Notes under the pieces: generated by a model
Database searches by the model: none
Told to the model about the DNA's origin: nothing
The model's input: the letters and a program-made list of their open reading frames with translations, nothing else
From: Lachnospiraceae bacterium
Lineage (GTDB): Bacteria; Bacillota; Clostridia; Lachnospirales; Lachnospiraceae
Length of the DNA: 46,191 bases
NCBI GenBank assembly: GCA_017467845.1
Contig: JAFUKH010000068.1
Span: 1-46,191, forward strand
Direction of reading: 5' to 3'
Shown: one piece after another, positions 25,481 to 32,687 of the stretch
Layout of the letters: each line of letters begins with the position of its first letter
Position numbering within the stretch: the first letter of the stretch is position 1
Position numbers and translations under genes: made by a program

Positions 25481-26533
25481 TTAAAACAGCCACATAAATA
25501 ACTTCGCCATGAAAAATCCGATCAATCCGCATCCCGGGAAAGTAAGTACCCAGGTAAGTACCATTTCTTTTACAACGCCCCAGTTTACATTGGATAAACG
25601 ACGCGCAGCTCCAACACCCATAATCGCTACGGTCTTAGTATGTGTCGTAGATACCGGAATACCTGTTACAGAAGATAATAACAGACATCCTGCACCTGCC
25701 AAATCTGCTGCAAAGCCCTGGTAAGTCTCCAACTTAACCATATCCATTCCTACTGCTTTGATAATACGATATCCTCCGATGGATGTTCCCAATGCCATCA
25801 CAGCACTACACAAAACCATCAGCCAAATCGGGATTTCAAAATTATTTACATCTGCCTGTCCATTTGCAAGGAAAATACCAAGCATAAATACACCCATGAA
25901 CTTCTGTCCGTCCTGTGCACCATGCATGAATGCCATCATAGCACCACCGGCCACCTGACCACCCTTGAAAAATCCAAGAGTTTTACGTCTGTCCATCTTC
26001 TTACATATCATCTCGACAATCTTTACAGTACACCAACCGAATGCAAAACCAAGAATTGTAGATAAGCCAAGACCATATACAACCTTAATCCATTCCGCGC
26101 CGTTGATACCCTCAAGACCACCATGAAGAGCAATCGCTGCACCGGAGATACCTGCAATAAGCGCGTGGCTCTCACTGGTAGGAATACCAAACCACCATGC
26201 TGCTGTTGCCCAAGTTACAATAGCAAAAAGTGCCGCGCACAAAGCTACTAAGGCTTCCTGAGAATTACCTCCAAAATCAACCATCTTATAAATAGTTGCT
26301 GCAACGCTGGCATTTACCATTGTCATCACAAAAACTCCAAGGAAATTAAATACTGCCGCCATCAAAATCGCTGCCTTCGGAGACATGGCCTTGGTAGATA
26401 CACAGGTTGCGATAGCATTGGGTGCATCGGTCCAACCATTTACCAATACAACTCCAAGAACCAACGCTACCGTGATCGCAAGTACCGGGCTTGATAGCAA
26501 CTGAGACACAAATTCCAACAAAGAAACTGTCAT
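25481..26533 (-). CDS. pit: Pit-family inorganic phosphate transporter
   Basis: The protein has 350 residues with about ten membrane segments. The duplicated PHO-4/Pit signature is visible as NGWTDAPNAIATCVSTKAMSP near residue 31 and GIPVSTTHTKTVAIMGVGAA near the C-terminus. It is a low-affinity phosphate or metal-phosphate symporter in the cell membrane. The ATG at 26533 is preceded by GAGAGGAGAACTT. It is followed by its DUF47 partner. The length is shorter than enterobacterial Pit, as is usual in Firmicutes. Confidence 0.93.
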   Translation of the reverse strand: MTVSLLEFVSQLLSSPVLAITVALVLGVVLVNGWTDAPNAIATCVSTKAMSPKAAILMAAVFNFLGVFVMTMVNASVAATIYKMVDFGGNSQEALVALCAALFAIVTWATAAWWFGIPTSESHALIAGISGAAIALHGGLEGINGAEWIKVVYGLGLSTILGFAFGWCTVKIVEMICKKMDRRKTLGFFKGGQVAGGAMMAFMHGAQDGQKFMGVFMLGIFLANGQADVNNFEIPIWLMVLCSAVMALGTSIGGYRIIKAVGMDMVKLETYQGFAADLAGAGCLLLSSVTGIPVSTTHTKTVAIMGVGAARRLSNVNWGVVKEMVLTWVLTFPGCGLIGFFMAKLFMWLF

Positions 26534-26599
26534 AAGTTCTCCTCTCTTTACTTATATCTTACGTCTTTTATATGTCGTTTTTACCCAACATACTCTTTA

Positions 26600-26628
26600 A
26601 TTTTATCTTACAATTTCCTTTTTGTCCA
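26600..26628 (-). promoter_or_regulatory. Promoter of the pit-DUF47 operon
   Basis: The minus strand shows TGGACA, 17 bases, TAAAAT, with five of six matches in each hexamer. The start codon lies 66 bases downstream of the -10. Nothing else clear is seen in this 159-base gap. Confidence 0.7.
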
Positions 26629-26692
26629 TCTATTCTGTCCCATCTTAACAATATTTTTACCAGATTGTTGCTTTTTTTCCCAATATTCTCCC

Positions 26693-28963
26693 TTATTCCG
26701 CCCCTTTTAAGGCTTCCACCATATCGATATCCTTGTTCTTTCTCGCTACCATTAATCCCACTGCAAGTGATACTCCAAACGTGAGCAAAATGCTAATTCC
26801 ATAAGTCATTAGCCCCATAGACAGCTTCAGCTCGTATTCACTGACCAGTGCCGTAATCAGCACATAAAGTACACCTACACCACCCGGCAACCCGATAAGT
26901 ACACCCACAATTGTAAGCCAGATGTTTTGGCTGATTAACAGCTTGCTGATTTGTCTGTCCCTAAAGCCAAGCACCTTTAAGGTTGCCAGCTCTCTATGCC
27001 GTTCCAAATAGCTCATCACGCCAAGATTGTAGAGAACTACCACGCCAAGAACCATTGCTGCAAGCACTAGTACCACAATCATGACATTCATTATTTCCAT
27101 AAAAGTATCGTAGGTCTCCATAATGGTAACCTTATCCTGCTTTCCAGCTATTATTGAAGAATTCTCAATATCCGCAGACTCTACATCCGTGAAAATAGAA
27201 CCAATGTGATAGGAAATTCCCACACCATCTGCATAGGTATCCGTCATAACAATACTCTCTGTCATCATGGAACGCAGATAGCCCGCTACTTTTACGGTAT
27301 AAACCTCCTCACTGCCGTAAGGAGAAAATTCAATGGTATCCCCTATTTTTGCGGTATCCTTTAGACGCAGGCAAAGGTATACGCCATCGTCGGACAGCTC
27401 TATAAACTCATTATCCTCATCCACAAAACGATACTTATCGTTATCCGGATGATAAACCTCCATGGTTACTGTCTTACCTTCATAGCTTATTCCTGTCGTT
27501 GCAAGCCAGTCCCCTTCCACGCTCTCTGCCAAATCGCATATTTCCTCATTATCCGCGGTTTCTACAAGGTTAATGCGAGTCACGTAATTACTCACACCTT
27601 CATCCAGCAAATCCATAAAAGCCTGCATGGTATCCTTCATACCAAGTCCACCTACCAAAAGCAACATACAGCCAAATACACCAAGCAGCGTCATGGCAGA
27701 ACGAGACTTATGACGCAAAATATCCCGTATATTCCACTTGGTTCCAAAGGATAATTTATTCCAGAAAGAAAATCTTTCCACCACACTCTTTTTCATTGCC
27801 TTCGGCGCATATGGTCTGAGTGCCTCTGCAGCAGTTCCCTTCAGCATCTTCTTTACAGAAAGGTAGCTGATAGCCGTAAGAAATACTATCACAAGTACCA
27901 TAACCGGTACACAGAAGTCCGGCATTACAAGTCCCCAATCCGGAATATCAATATATGTACTCATCATTCCCGTAGGACTTACGATTAACGACGCAACCAA
28001 ATAACCAAGAACCACACCAAGCAGGGTTCCCACCAGACCAATCACCAGCCCATAAGAGGTGTAATGGCGCAAAATTCTTCTGTCCCGAAATCCAAGCGCT
28101 TTCAGAGTACCAATCTGCACCTTTTCATTTGCTGCGATACGGTGCATGGTTGTAATCATTGTAAGCATGGCAATTGCAAGAAAAAGGACCGGAAGAATCG
28201 AGCCCATTGTCTTTCCTTCTTCAGCCTCACTCTGTGCTCCGGCATATGCCACATGCTCCGTTTTTGATGTTACCAGAACAGTCTGTCCAAGAGCATCTTT
28301 TACTGCCTCTTCCATCTCCTCCTTTTCCATATCGGAAAGGACATTAATCTGAGGATAAAATACTCCACCTAAAATCTTCTCCAGCTTTTTCGGTGAAATG
28401 TAAGCAAAGCCAAAATTCTCATGATCTGGCATCAGCTGATTTCCATCTGCAACGCAAATCATCTGTTCCCCGCTTTTTACGAGTCCCACTACCTCGCCAC
28501 TTATCTCTATTCCCATATAAGTGGCAGTTATTGAATCGCCCAGAGAAATATTATTCTCCCCTGCATACCTGTCCGATAACCAGATACCCTCTGATGCTTC
28601 ATCATACTCTTGCCCTTCCATTATAAGCATGGTAGAAACGGTATAATTCTCGGATATATTAAGAGATAATGCCTTTTTACTATCCGGAATATCCACATTT
28701 ACCGCAAGAAATCTGGTAGCGGCCTCCACACCGTCAATCTCCTGTATCCTACTAATATCCTCCTCAGTAAATCCGCTTTCCAGATACAATCTGTAATCAG
28801 CATAATTCGTCTCCTCCAAGAAAGACATGGTGTCTTCTTCAATACTCTTCCATTCTATGTTGAACCCCAAAAAGATTCCTACGCCTATCGCAATCATAAT
28901 AATCATGGAGATGAACTGGGATTTATATCTCCATGCAGTACGAAATAACTTTCTTACTAACAC
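26693..28963 (-). CDS. FtsX/MacB-type ABC transporter permease with two FtsX domains
   Basis: The protein has 756 residues. An N-terminal membrane helix (FISMIIMIAIGVGIFLGF) is followed by an extracytoplasmic domain and a first FtsX unit (near 255-375, GTLKALGFRDRRILRHY). A linker, a second helix, a second extracytoplasmic domain and a final FtsX unit (ATLKVLGFRDRQISKLLIS) follow. This layout resembles the permeases of peptide-resistance or lipoprotein-export type ABC systems. The start is GTG at 28963 with AAGGAGTGAG upstream, 14 bases after the ATPase stop. Substrate unknown; no BceRS-like two-component system adjoins it. Confidence 0.88.
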   Translation of the reverse strand: MLVRKLFRTAWRYKSQFISMIIMIAIGVGIFLGFNIEWKSIEEDTMSFLEETNYADYRLYLESGFTEEDISRIQEIDGVEAATRFLAVNVDIPDSKKALSLNISENYTVSTMLIMEGQEYDEASEGIWLSDRYAGENNISLGDSITATYMGIEISGEVVGLVKSGEQMICVADGNQLMPDHENFGFAYISPKKLEKILGGVFYPQINVLSDMEKEEMEEAVKDALGQTVLVTSKTEHVAYAGAQSEAEEGKTMGSILPVLFLAIAMLTMITTMHRIAANEKVQIGTLKALGFRDRRILRHYTSYGLVIGLVGTLLGVVLGYLVASLIVSPTGMMSTYIDIPDWGLVMPDFCVPVMVLVIVFLTAISYLSVKKMLKGTAAEALRPYAPKAMKKSVVERFSFWNKLSFGTKWNIRDILRHKSRSAMTLLGVFGCMLLLVGGLGMKDTMQAFMDLLDEGVSNYVTRINLVETADNEEICDLAESVEGDWLATTGISYEGKTVTMEVYHPDNDKYRFVDEDNEFIELSDDGVYLCLRLKDTAKIGDTIEFSPYGSEEVYTVKVAGYLRSMMTESIVMTDTYADGVGISYHIGSIFTDVESADIENSSIIAGKQDKVTIMETYDTFMEIMNVMIVVLVLAAMVLGVVVLYNLGVMSYLERHRELATLKVLGFRDRQISKLLISQNIWLTIVGVLIGLPGGVGVLYVLITALVSEYELKLSMGLMTYGISILLTFGVSLAVGLMVARKNKDIDMVEALKGAE

Positions 28964-28977
28964 AACAGCTCACTCCT

Positions 28978-29679
28978 TTACCATTCTATCTCATCAGCAC
29001 TTATCGGATTATCCTGTTCTTCATAGGATTTGATTTTACCGTTCTTTACACGAATCACCACATCTGCCATTTTGGCAATGTTCTGATTGTGGGTAACAAC
29101 TACGATTGTCTTTCCGTAATTCCTTGCCATAGAAAGCAGGAGCTTTAATACCAACACACCAGTCTCAGAATCCAATGCTCCGGTTGGTTCGTCACAAAGC
29201 AAAATCTTAGGATTCTTCGCCAAAGCACGTGCAATGGATATTCTCTGCTGCTCTCCTCCGGAAAGCTCCGCCGGGAAATTGTTTAAATGATCCAGAAGAC
29301 CTACCTCTTCTATCATTTTCTTTGCACTCAATGAATCTTTAGAGATTTCTTTTACAAGAGCCACATTCTCATATACAGTTAAAGTTGGAATCAGATTATA
29401 AAACTGGAACACAAAGCCCACCGTAGAAGCGCGGTAGTCTGCAAGTTCATTGTTTGTAAGAGTGGAAATATCTTTTCCGTCCACCACAATGGTTCCATCG
29501 GTAGGACTGTCCAATCCCCCAAGCATATTGAGCAACGTACTTTTTCCCGCTCCGCTGGGTCCAAGTACCACCACAAATTTCCCTTCTTCCAAACTGAGAT
29601 TCACACCATCAAGTGCCTTCTGCTCATGGTCACCACTTTTGTAAATACGTGTCACATTTTTAAATTCTACTATTGCCAT
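28978..29679 (-). CDS. ABC transporter ATPase, MacB/LolD family
   Basis: The protein has 233 residues. Walker A is GPSGAGKST, the Q-loop region reads VFQFYNLIPTLTVYENV, the signature is LSGGEQQRISIARA, Walker B is ILLCDEPTGALD, and the switch His is in VVVTHN. It powers the FtsX-type permease downstream. The ATG has GGAGGAGATATT upstream and lies 23 bases after the heavy-metal-domain gene, so the three genes are probably one unit. Confidence 0.93.
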   Translation of the reverse strand: MAIVEFKNVTRIYKSGDHEQKALDGVNLSLEEGKFVVVLGPSGAGKSTLLNMLGGLDSPTDGTIVVDGKDISTLTNNELADYRASTVGFVFQFYNLIPTLTVYENVALVKEISKDSLSAKKMIEEVGLLDHLNNFPAELSGGEQQRISIARALAKNPKILLCDEPTGALDSETGVLVLKLLLSMARNYGKTIVVVTHNQNIAKMADVVIRVKNGKIKSYEEQDNPISADEIEW

Positions 29680-29702
29680 AATATCTCCTCCTGATATATT
29701 TA

Positions 29703-30056
29703 TTATCTAATCTCGGTAACTTCATAACCTGCTTTCTCAATCACCCTGCAAAGCTGTTCTTCTGCTACTTCCTTCTCCATGGATACAACCACTTCCTTCT
29801 TTTTTAAATTCACACCGGCGGACACACCTTCTATTTCATTCAGTGCCCTTTCCACTCTGTTTTTACAGTGTTCACAAGTCATCCCTTTTACAATAATAGT
29901 TTTCTTGGCCACAACTTTTTTTAGTTTCTTTTTCTTCACCTTCACGGCAGAACCGCCTCCACAACAGCTGCTTTCTCCTTTAAAATGCTTAATGGTGGAA
30001 TGCATTCCGCCCACCAAAAGGACTAATAAAATGCCAACAATAATTACATTTTCCAT
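29703..30056 (-). CDS. Small membrane protein with Cys cluster and heavy-metal-associated (HMA) domain
   Basis: The protein has 117 residues starting MENVIIVGILLVLLVGG; ATG 30056 with GTGGAGAAAGATA is preferred over upstream codons. One N-terminal membrane helix is followed by FKGESSCCGGGSAVKVKKKK, resembling FeoB-associated Cys-rich small proteins, and then by an HMA domain (residues ~50-115) with the metal motif GMTCEHCKNRVERAL. Binding of copper or another soft metal at the membrane is likely. The short gap to the ABC ATPase suggests cotranscription, but a functional link is not obvious. Confidence 0.85.
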   Translation of the reverse strand: MENVIIVGILLVLLVGGMHSTIKHFKGESSCCGGGSAVKVKKKKLKKVVAKKTIIVKGMTCEHCKNRVERALNEIEGVSAGVNLKKKEVVVSMEKEVAEEQLCRVIEKAGYEVTEIR

Positions 30057-30169
30057 TATCTTTCTCCACTTCAATGTATGTACTTTCTTACAACAGTTAG
30101 TTTCCGCTAACCATCGTGAATATAGCACACTTCCCCCAGAAAATCAATGCACTTCTTACAATTACACTC

Positions 30170-30200
30170 AAAAAAAAGCACGAAGCAAAAATCTTCGTGC
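30170..30200 (-). terminator. Intrinsic terminator of the Xre gene
   Basis: GCACGAAG and CTTCGTGC form an 8-bp stem with a 7-base loop. The minus strand then carries eight T residues. It starts 15 bases after the Xre-gene stop. The remaining gap to 30056 must hold the promoter of the HMA gene; none is clear. Confidence 0.9.
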
Positions 30201-30215
30201 CCGGTTCTCTTACCG

Positions 30216-30647
30216 TCAATTTTCAATATTTGTATCCACTTCTTCAACAATTACTTCCATGCTTTCTACATTTGTCACAGTCTCAAATGCTGCATAACTT
30301 AATACCATAAGAAAAAGATTAAACAATATGAAGCAAACCAGAACAATGCCTATAATCTTCCAAATAAGATAAGCCCGTTTGTTCTTGATAATCAACTGTT
30401 CATTAATCCTCGCAAGTTGCTCCACAACTTCGCCATGATTCTTTTCTACATCCACCTCTATCCCCAAAAGTTGTTTTACATCTACATCAAGAACCTCTGC
30501 CACTCGTTGCAAACTCTCTGCATCCGGCACAGAGAGTCCTTTTTCCCATTTCGAAATGGTCTGACGAACCACATTCACTCGGATTGCCAACTCCTCCTGT
30601 GTATATCCTCTGCTCTTTCTCAAATTCTTAATATTGTCACTTAACAT
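30216..30647 (-). CDS. Xre-family HTH protein with C-terminal membrane helix
   Basis: The protein has 143 residues. Residues 1-62 form a Cro/CI helix-turn-helix (IKNLRKSRGYTQEELAIRVNVVRQTISKWEKG). A short linker leads to a membrane helix near 100-122 (IWKIIGIVLVCFILFNLFLMV) and a short acidic tail outside. ATG 30647 is preferred because the in-frame GTG at 30656 is part of the GGAGGTGG ribosome site. Membrane-tethered Xre regulators are common in Clostridia; the signal and targets are unknown. It has its own promoter and terminator. Confidence 0.88.
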   Translation of the reverse strand: MLSDNIKNLRKSRGYTQEELAIRVNVVRQTISKWEKGLSVPDAESLQRVAEVLDVDVKQLLGIEVDVEKNHGEVVEQLARINEQLIIKNKRAYLIWKIIGIVLVCFILFNLFLMVLSYAAFETVTNVESMEVIVEEVDTNIEN

Positions 30648-30675
30648 ACAAACCACCTCCTGCTTTCATAATCAT

Positions 30676-30704
30676 ATTGTAGTGGCTTCTACCTTATACC
30701 TCAA
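30676..30704 (-). promoter_or_regulatory. Promoter of the Xre gene
   Basis: The minus strand reads TTGAGG, 17 bases, TACAAT, with the start codon about 28 bases further on. The -10 matches at five of six positions and the -35 at four. Confidence 0.55.
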
Positions 30705-30736
30705 GCAACGCAAATTAACATTGGCAGTTTTAGTGG

Positions 30737-32047
30737 TTAAAATTCTACCTCAATCACATAAATTCCTTCCTTATGATGTACATAATACATAGCAAACTCA
30801 TTCTGCATCTCACCACTGCAGCTGACATTCAATGTGAATTTACCATCTTTATTTTTTACCAAATTATAATTTCCGGCCTCTTCCGCGCTATAGCCTTGCG
30901 TCTGCTCAATAATACGTTTTTCCTCAACAAATAAAATATCTGTACCATCATCCACACAAAATTCCAACGTGCCTTCCGAATTCATACTACAAAGAGGCAC
31001 TTGTTTATGGTTAATCCCGAACTCATCCCTAGGATACCATTCAAGATTACAAATGGTAGTTTCCCCTTGCGTTTCCATCATGCAGGTCACATAATCCGTG
31101 CGGCTCAATTTAACAATATATCTCATAGAAAAAGAATCATCCAAATAGGCCAGATAAATCCCCCCATTCTTCTGCTGCAGAAGATAATAGCATCCATTTT
31201 CTTTCGAGAGCTGCCATGCCTTTTTATTTTTGCCGCGAAGCTCACTTACAAAAGAATCTGACTCAAAATAAACATCAAAATTCTCCTCTGTCAGCGCTAC
31301 CTCTTCCATCACTCCCAGCGTTCTCCATGGTTCACGACTCACTCTGCTTACTATAGAACTCTTCATGATACAATCAGAGCTAAAGGAATATAGGGGTACC
31401 GTATCTTCTGTTGCCACAAAATTAAGTGCCATCTCCTCCGCCTGACTATAGACCGTATCCTCTACACAAAAGGTATGCCCAAAGGGTGTTGATAATGTAC
31501 TTTGTTTTCCCAAAAGATTTGCTAACAGTAAACACACTGCCACCACAACACCAATGGTCAAAGCTACCACAATCATCTTTCGTGAAATGAGATGATGCTT
31601 TTTCATGAAATACACAATCGTTGTAAGAACCACCACTGCGGTCACAATGTAGAGTCCCCAAGGCTCTCCAACTTTCCCGGCAAGAAAAATGCTTGTGGGA
31701 CCGTCAGCTCCGCCGATGATTCCGATAGACGTACTCATGCTCATCTCAAACTGCAATCTAAATAATAGCGGAACAATACTCCATAATAATAGAAGTAATG
31801 ATGCTACAACAAGTATGGTACCACGCAAGTCCCTGCTCTTCAGGTTCCCGGGACTGGTATTTAAAAGGATATCCTCCGCGATTTTTGTGATACTTCCCTG
31901 CCTTTGAATCGCCTCTTCCTCCGTGACTCCGCTCTCTACAATATCCGAAATAATCTCATCATAATATTCCAGATATTTATTACGCTCTTCTCTTTTTAAC
32001 TTCCTAAGCTCACGGGCAAGTGCCCTCAGAAACTTCTTCTTATTCAT
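30737..32047 (-). CDS. HAAS-domain (DUF1700-like) membrane protein with an embedded GGADGPT motif
   Basis: The protein has 436 residues. The N-terminal ~60 residues (FLRALARELRKLKREERNKYLEYYDEIISDIVESG) form a HAAS/DUF1700-type domain that usually works with PadR regulators. Three membrane helices follow at about 79-96, 130-150 and 158-180, then a ~250-residue C-terminal region, probably outside the cell. Between the first two helices stands SIGIIGGADGPTSIFLAGK, which matches the sodium-site signature of decarboxylase beta subunits although the rest is unlike them. Automatic labels as a decarboxylase would be wrong. Its ATG overlaps the PadR stop by eight bases. Confidence 0.85.
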   Translation of the reverse strand: MNKKKFLRALARELRKLKREERNKYLEYYDEIISDIVESGVTEEEAIQRQGSITKIAEDILLNTSPGNLKSRDLRGTILVVASLLLLLWSIVPLLFRLQFEMSMSTSIGIIGGADGPTSIFLAGKVGEPWGLYIVTAVVVLTTIVYFMKKHHLISRKMIVVALTIGVVVAVCLLLANLLGKQSTLSTPFGHTFCVEDTVYSQAEEMALNFVATEDTVPLYSFSSDCIMKSSIVSRVSREPWRTLGVMEEVALTEENFDVYFESDSFVSELRGKNKKAWQLSKENGCYYLLQQKNGGIYLAYLDDSFSMRYIVKLSRTDYVTCMMETQGETTICNLEWYPRDEFGINHKQVPLCSMNSEGTLEFCVDDGTDILFVEEKRIIEQTQGYSAEEAGNYNLVKNKDGKFTLNVSCSGEMQNEFAMYYVHHKEGIYVIEVEF

Positions 32048-32357
32048 GCATTTTTCCTCCCGAAATAAATTCCAAAACCCTTACCAGTTCCTCTCTGTCC
32101 TTATCAAATTCCTTTAGGGAACTCTTTCCTTCTTCTGTGATATGGAAGTACTTCCTGATACGATTGTTGTATTCCGTGTTGTAGGATACAACCTTCCCCG
32201 CCACTTCCAATCTCCGCAAAATGGGATACAGAGTGGATTCTGAAATATCAATATATGGCGATATATCTTCAATCATTTTATACCCATAGGAATCTTCATC
32301 CTTTATCGCAGCAAGCACGCAGAACTCCAACAATCCTTTTCTTAACTGCCTGTCCAT
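32040..32357 (-). CDS. PadR-family transcriptional regulator
   Basis: The protein has 105 residues, full length for the short PadR class. The winged helix is visible in LLEFCVLAAIKDEDSYGYKMIEDISPYIDISESTLYPILRRLEVAGKVVSY, and a short dimerisation helix follows. The ATG has AAAGAGGAGCTATT upstream. It is coupled to the HAAS-domain protein, the usual PadR partner, and probably represses its own operon through the tandem sites at 32378-32407. Confidence 0.93.
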   Translation of the reverse strand: MDRQLRKGLLEFCVLAAIKDEDSYGYKMIEDISPYIDISESTLYPILRRLEVAGKVVSYNTEYNNRIRKYFHITEEGKSSLKEFDKDREELVRVLEFISGGKMHE

Positions 32358-32377
32358 AATAGCTCCTCTTTTAATAC

Positions 32378-32407
32378 TATGTTATACATAGTATTATGCT
32401 ATACATA
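32378..32407. promoter_or_regulatory. Tandem operator candidate upstream of padR
   Basis: Two near-identical 13-base copies, TATGTTATACATA (32378-32390) and TATGCTATACATA (32395-32407), lie 17 bases apart centre to centre. The first is part of a larger palindrome, AATACTATGT TAT ACATAGTATT. They cover the likely core promoter 20-50 bases before the PadR start. The ATGT/ACAT halves fit known PadR sites. Confidence 0.7.
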
Positions 32408-32632
32408 AGTTCTTCTGTCAATATGCAAATAAAAAGAAGCCGTCCATTCATTTGATGTGTGTCCACAATTCTGGGCACATATCGCTTGTCAGGGTTGCCG
32501 CCTCTATTTCCCCGACCGCTGGCACTTTTCTATCACTCTAGTCGAAAACAAACTGCATTACGTACATTTTTTAACTTTTCAAAGCACACTCCCAAAATTA
32601 AGAAAACACCTTTTCATCAAAATTCATATCTT
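32408..32632. other. Gene-free gap with a GC-richer structured segment
   Basis: No supported ORF is present. Around 32455-32530 the sequence is locally richer in GC and can pair: TGTGCCCA with TGGACACA (one mismatch) around GAATTG, and GTCGGGG with CCCTGAC (minus-strand reading). No known RNA family is recognised. The rest is AT-rich. Confidence 0.4.
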
Positions 32633-32671
32633 CACAAAAAAGCAGCAATCTGCACTCTACAGATTACTGCT
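32633..32671 (-). terminator. Intrinsic terminator of the 593-residue-protein gene
   Basis: On the minus strand AGCAGTAATCTG pairs with CAGATTGCTGCT (12 bp, one G-U) around a 7-base loop and runs into TTTTTTG. It starts 16 bases after the stop codon. Confidence 0.9.
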
Positions 32672-32687
32672 TTTCTAAATTCCGGTC

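Noticed and set aside
26644-26663. TTAACA and TTACCA near the pit promoter as a PhoP box
   Set aside because: Only two imperfect hexamers 12 bases apart and oriented opposite to the gene; spacing and number do not meet the usual Pho-box pattern.
30737-32047. Annotation as a sodium-translocating decarboxylase beta subunit
   Set aside because: Only the short GGADGPT segment matches; the HAAS head, three helices and long C-terminal part are unlike OadB, and PadR coupling points to a regulatory protein.
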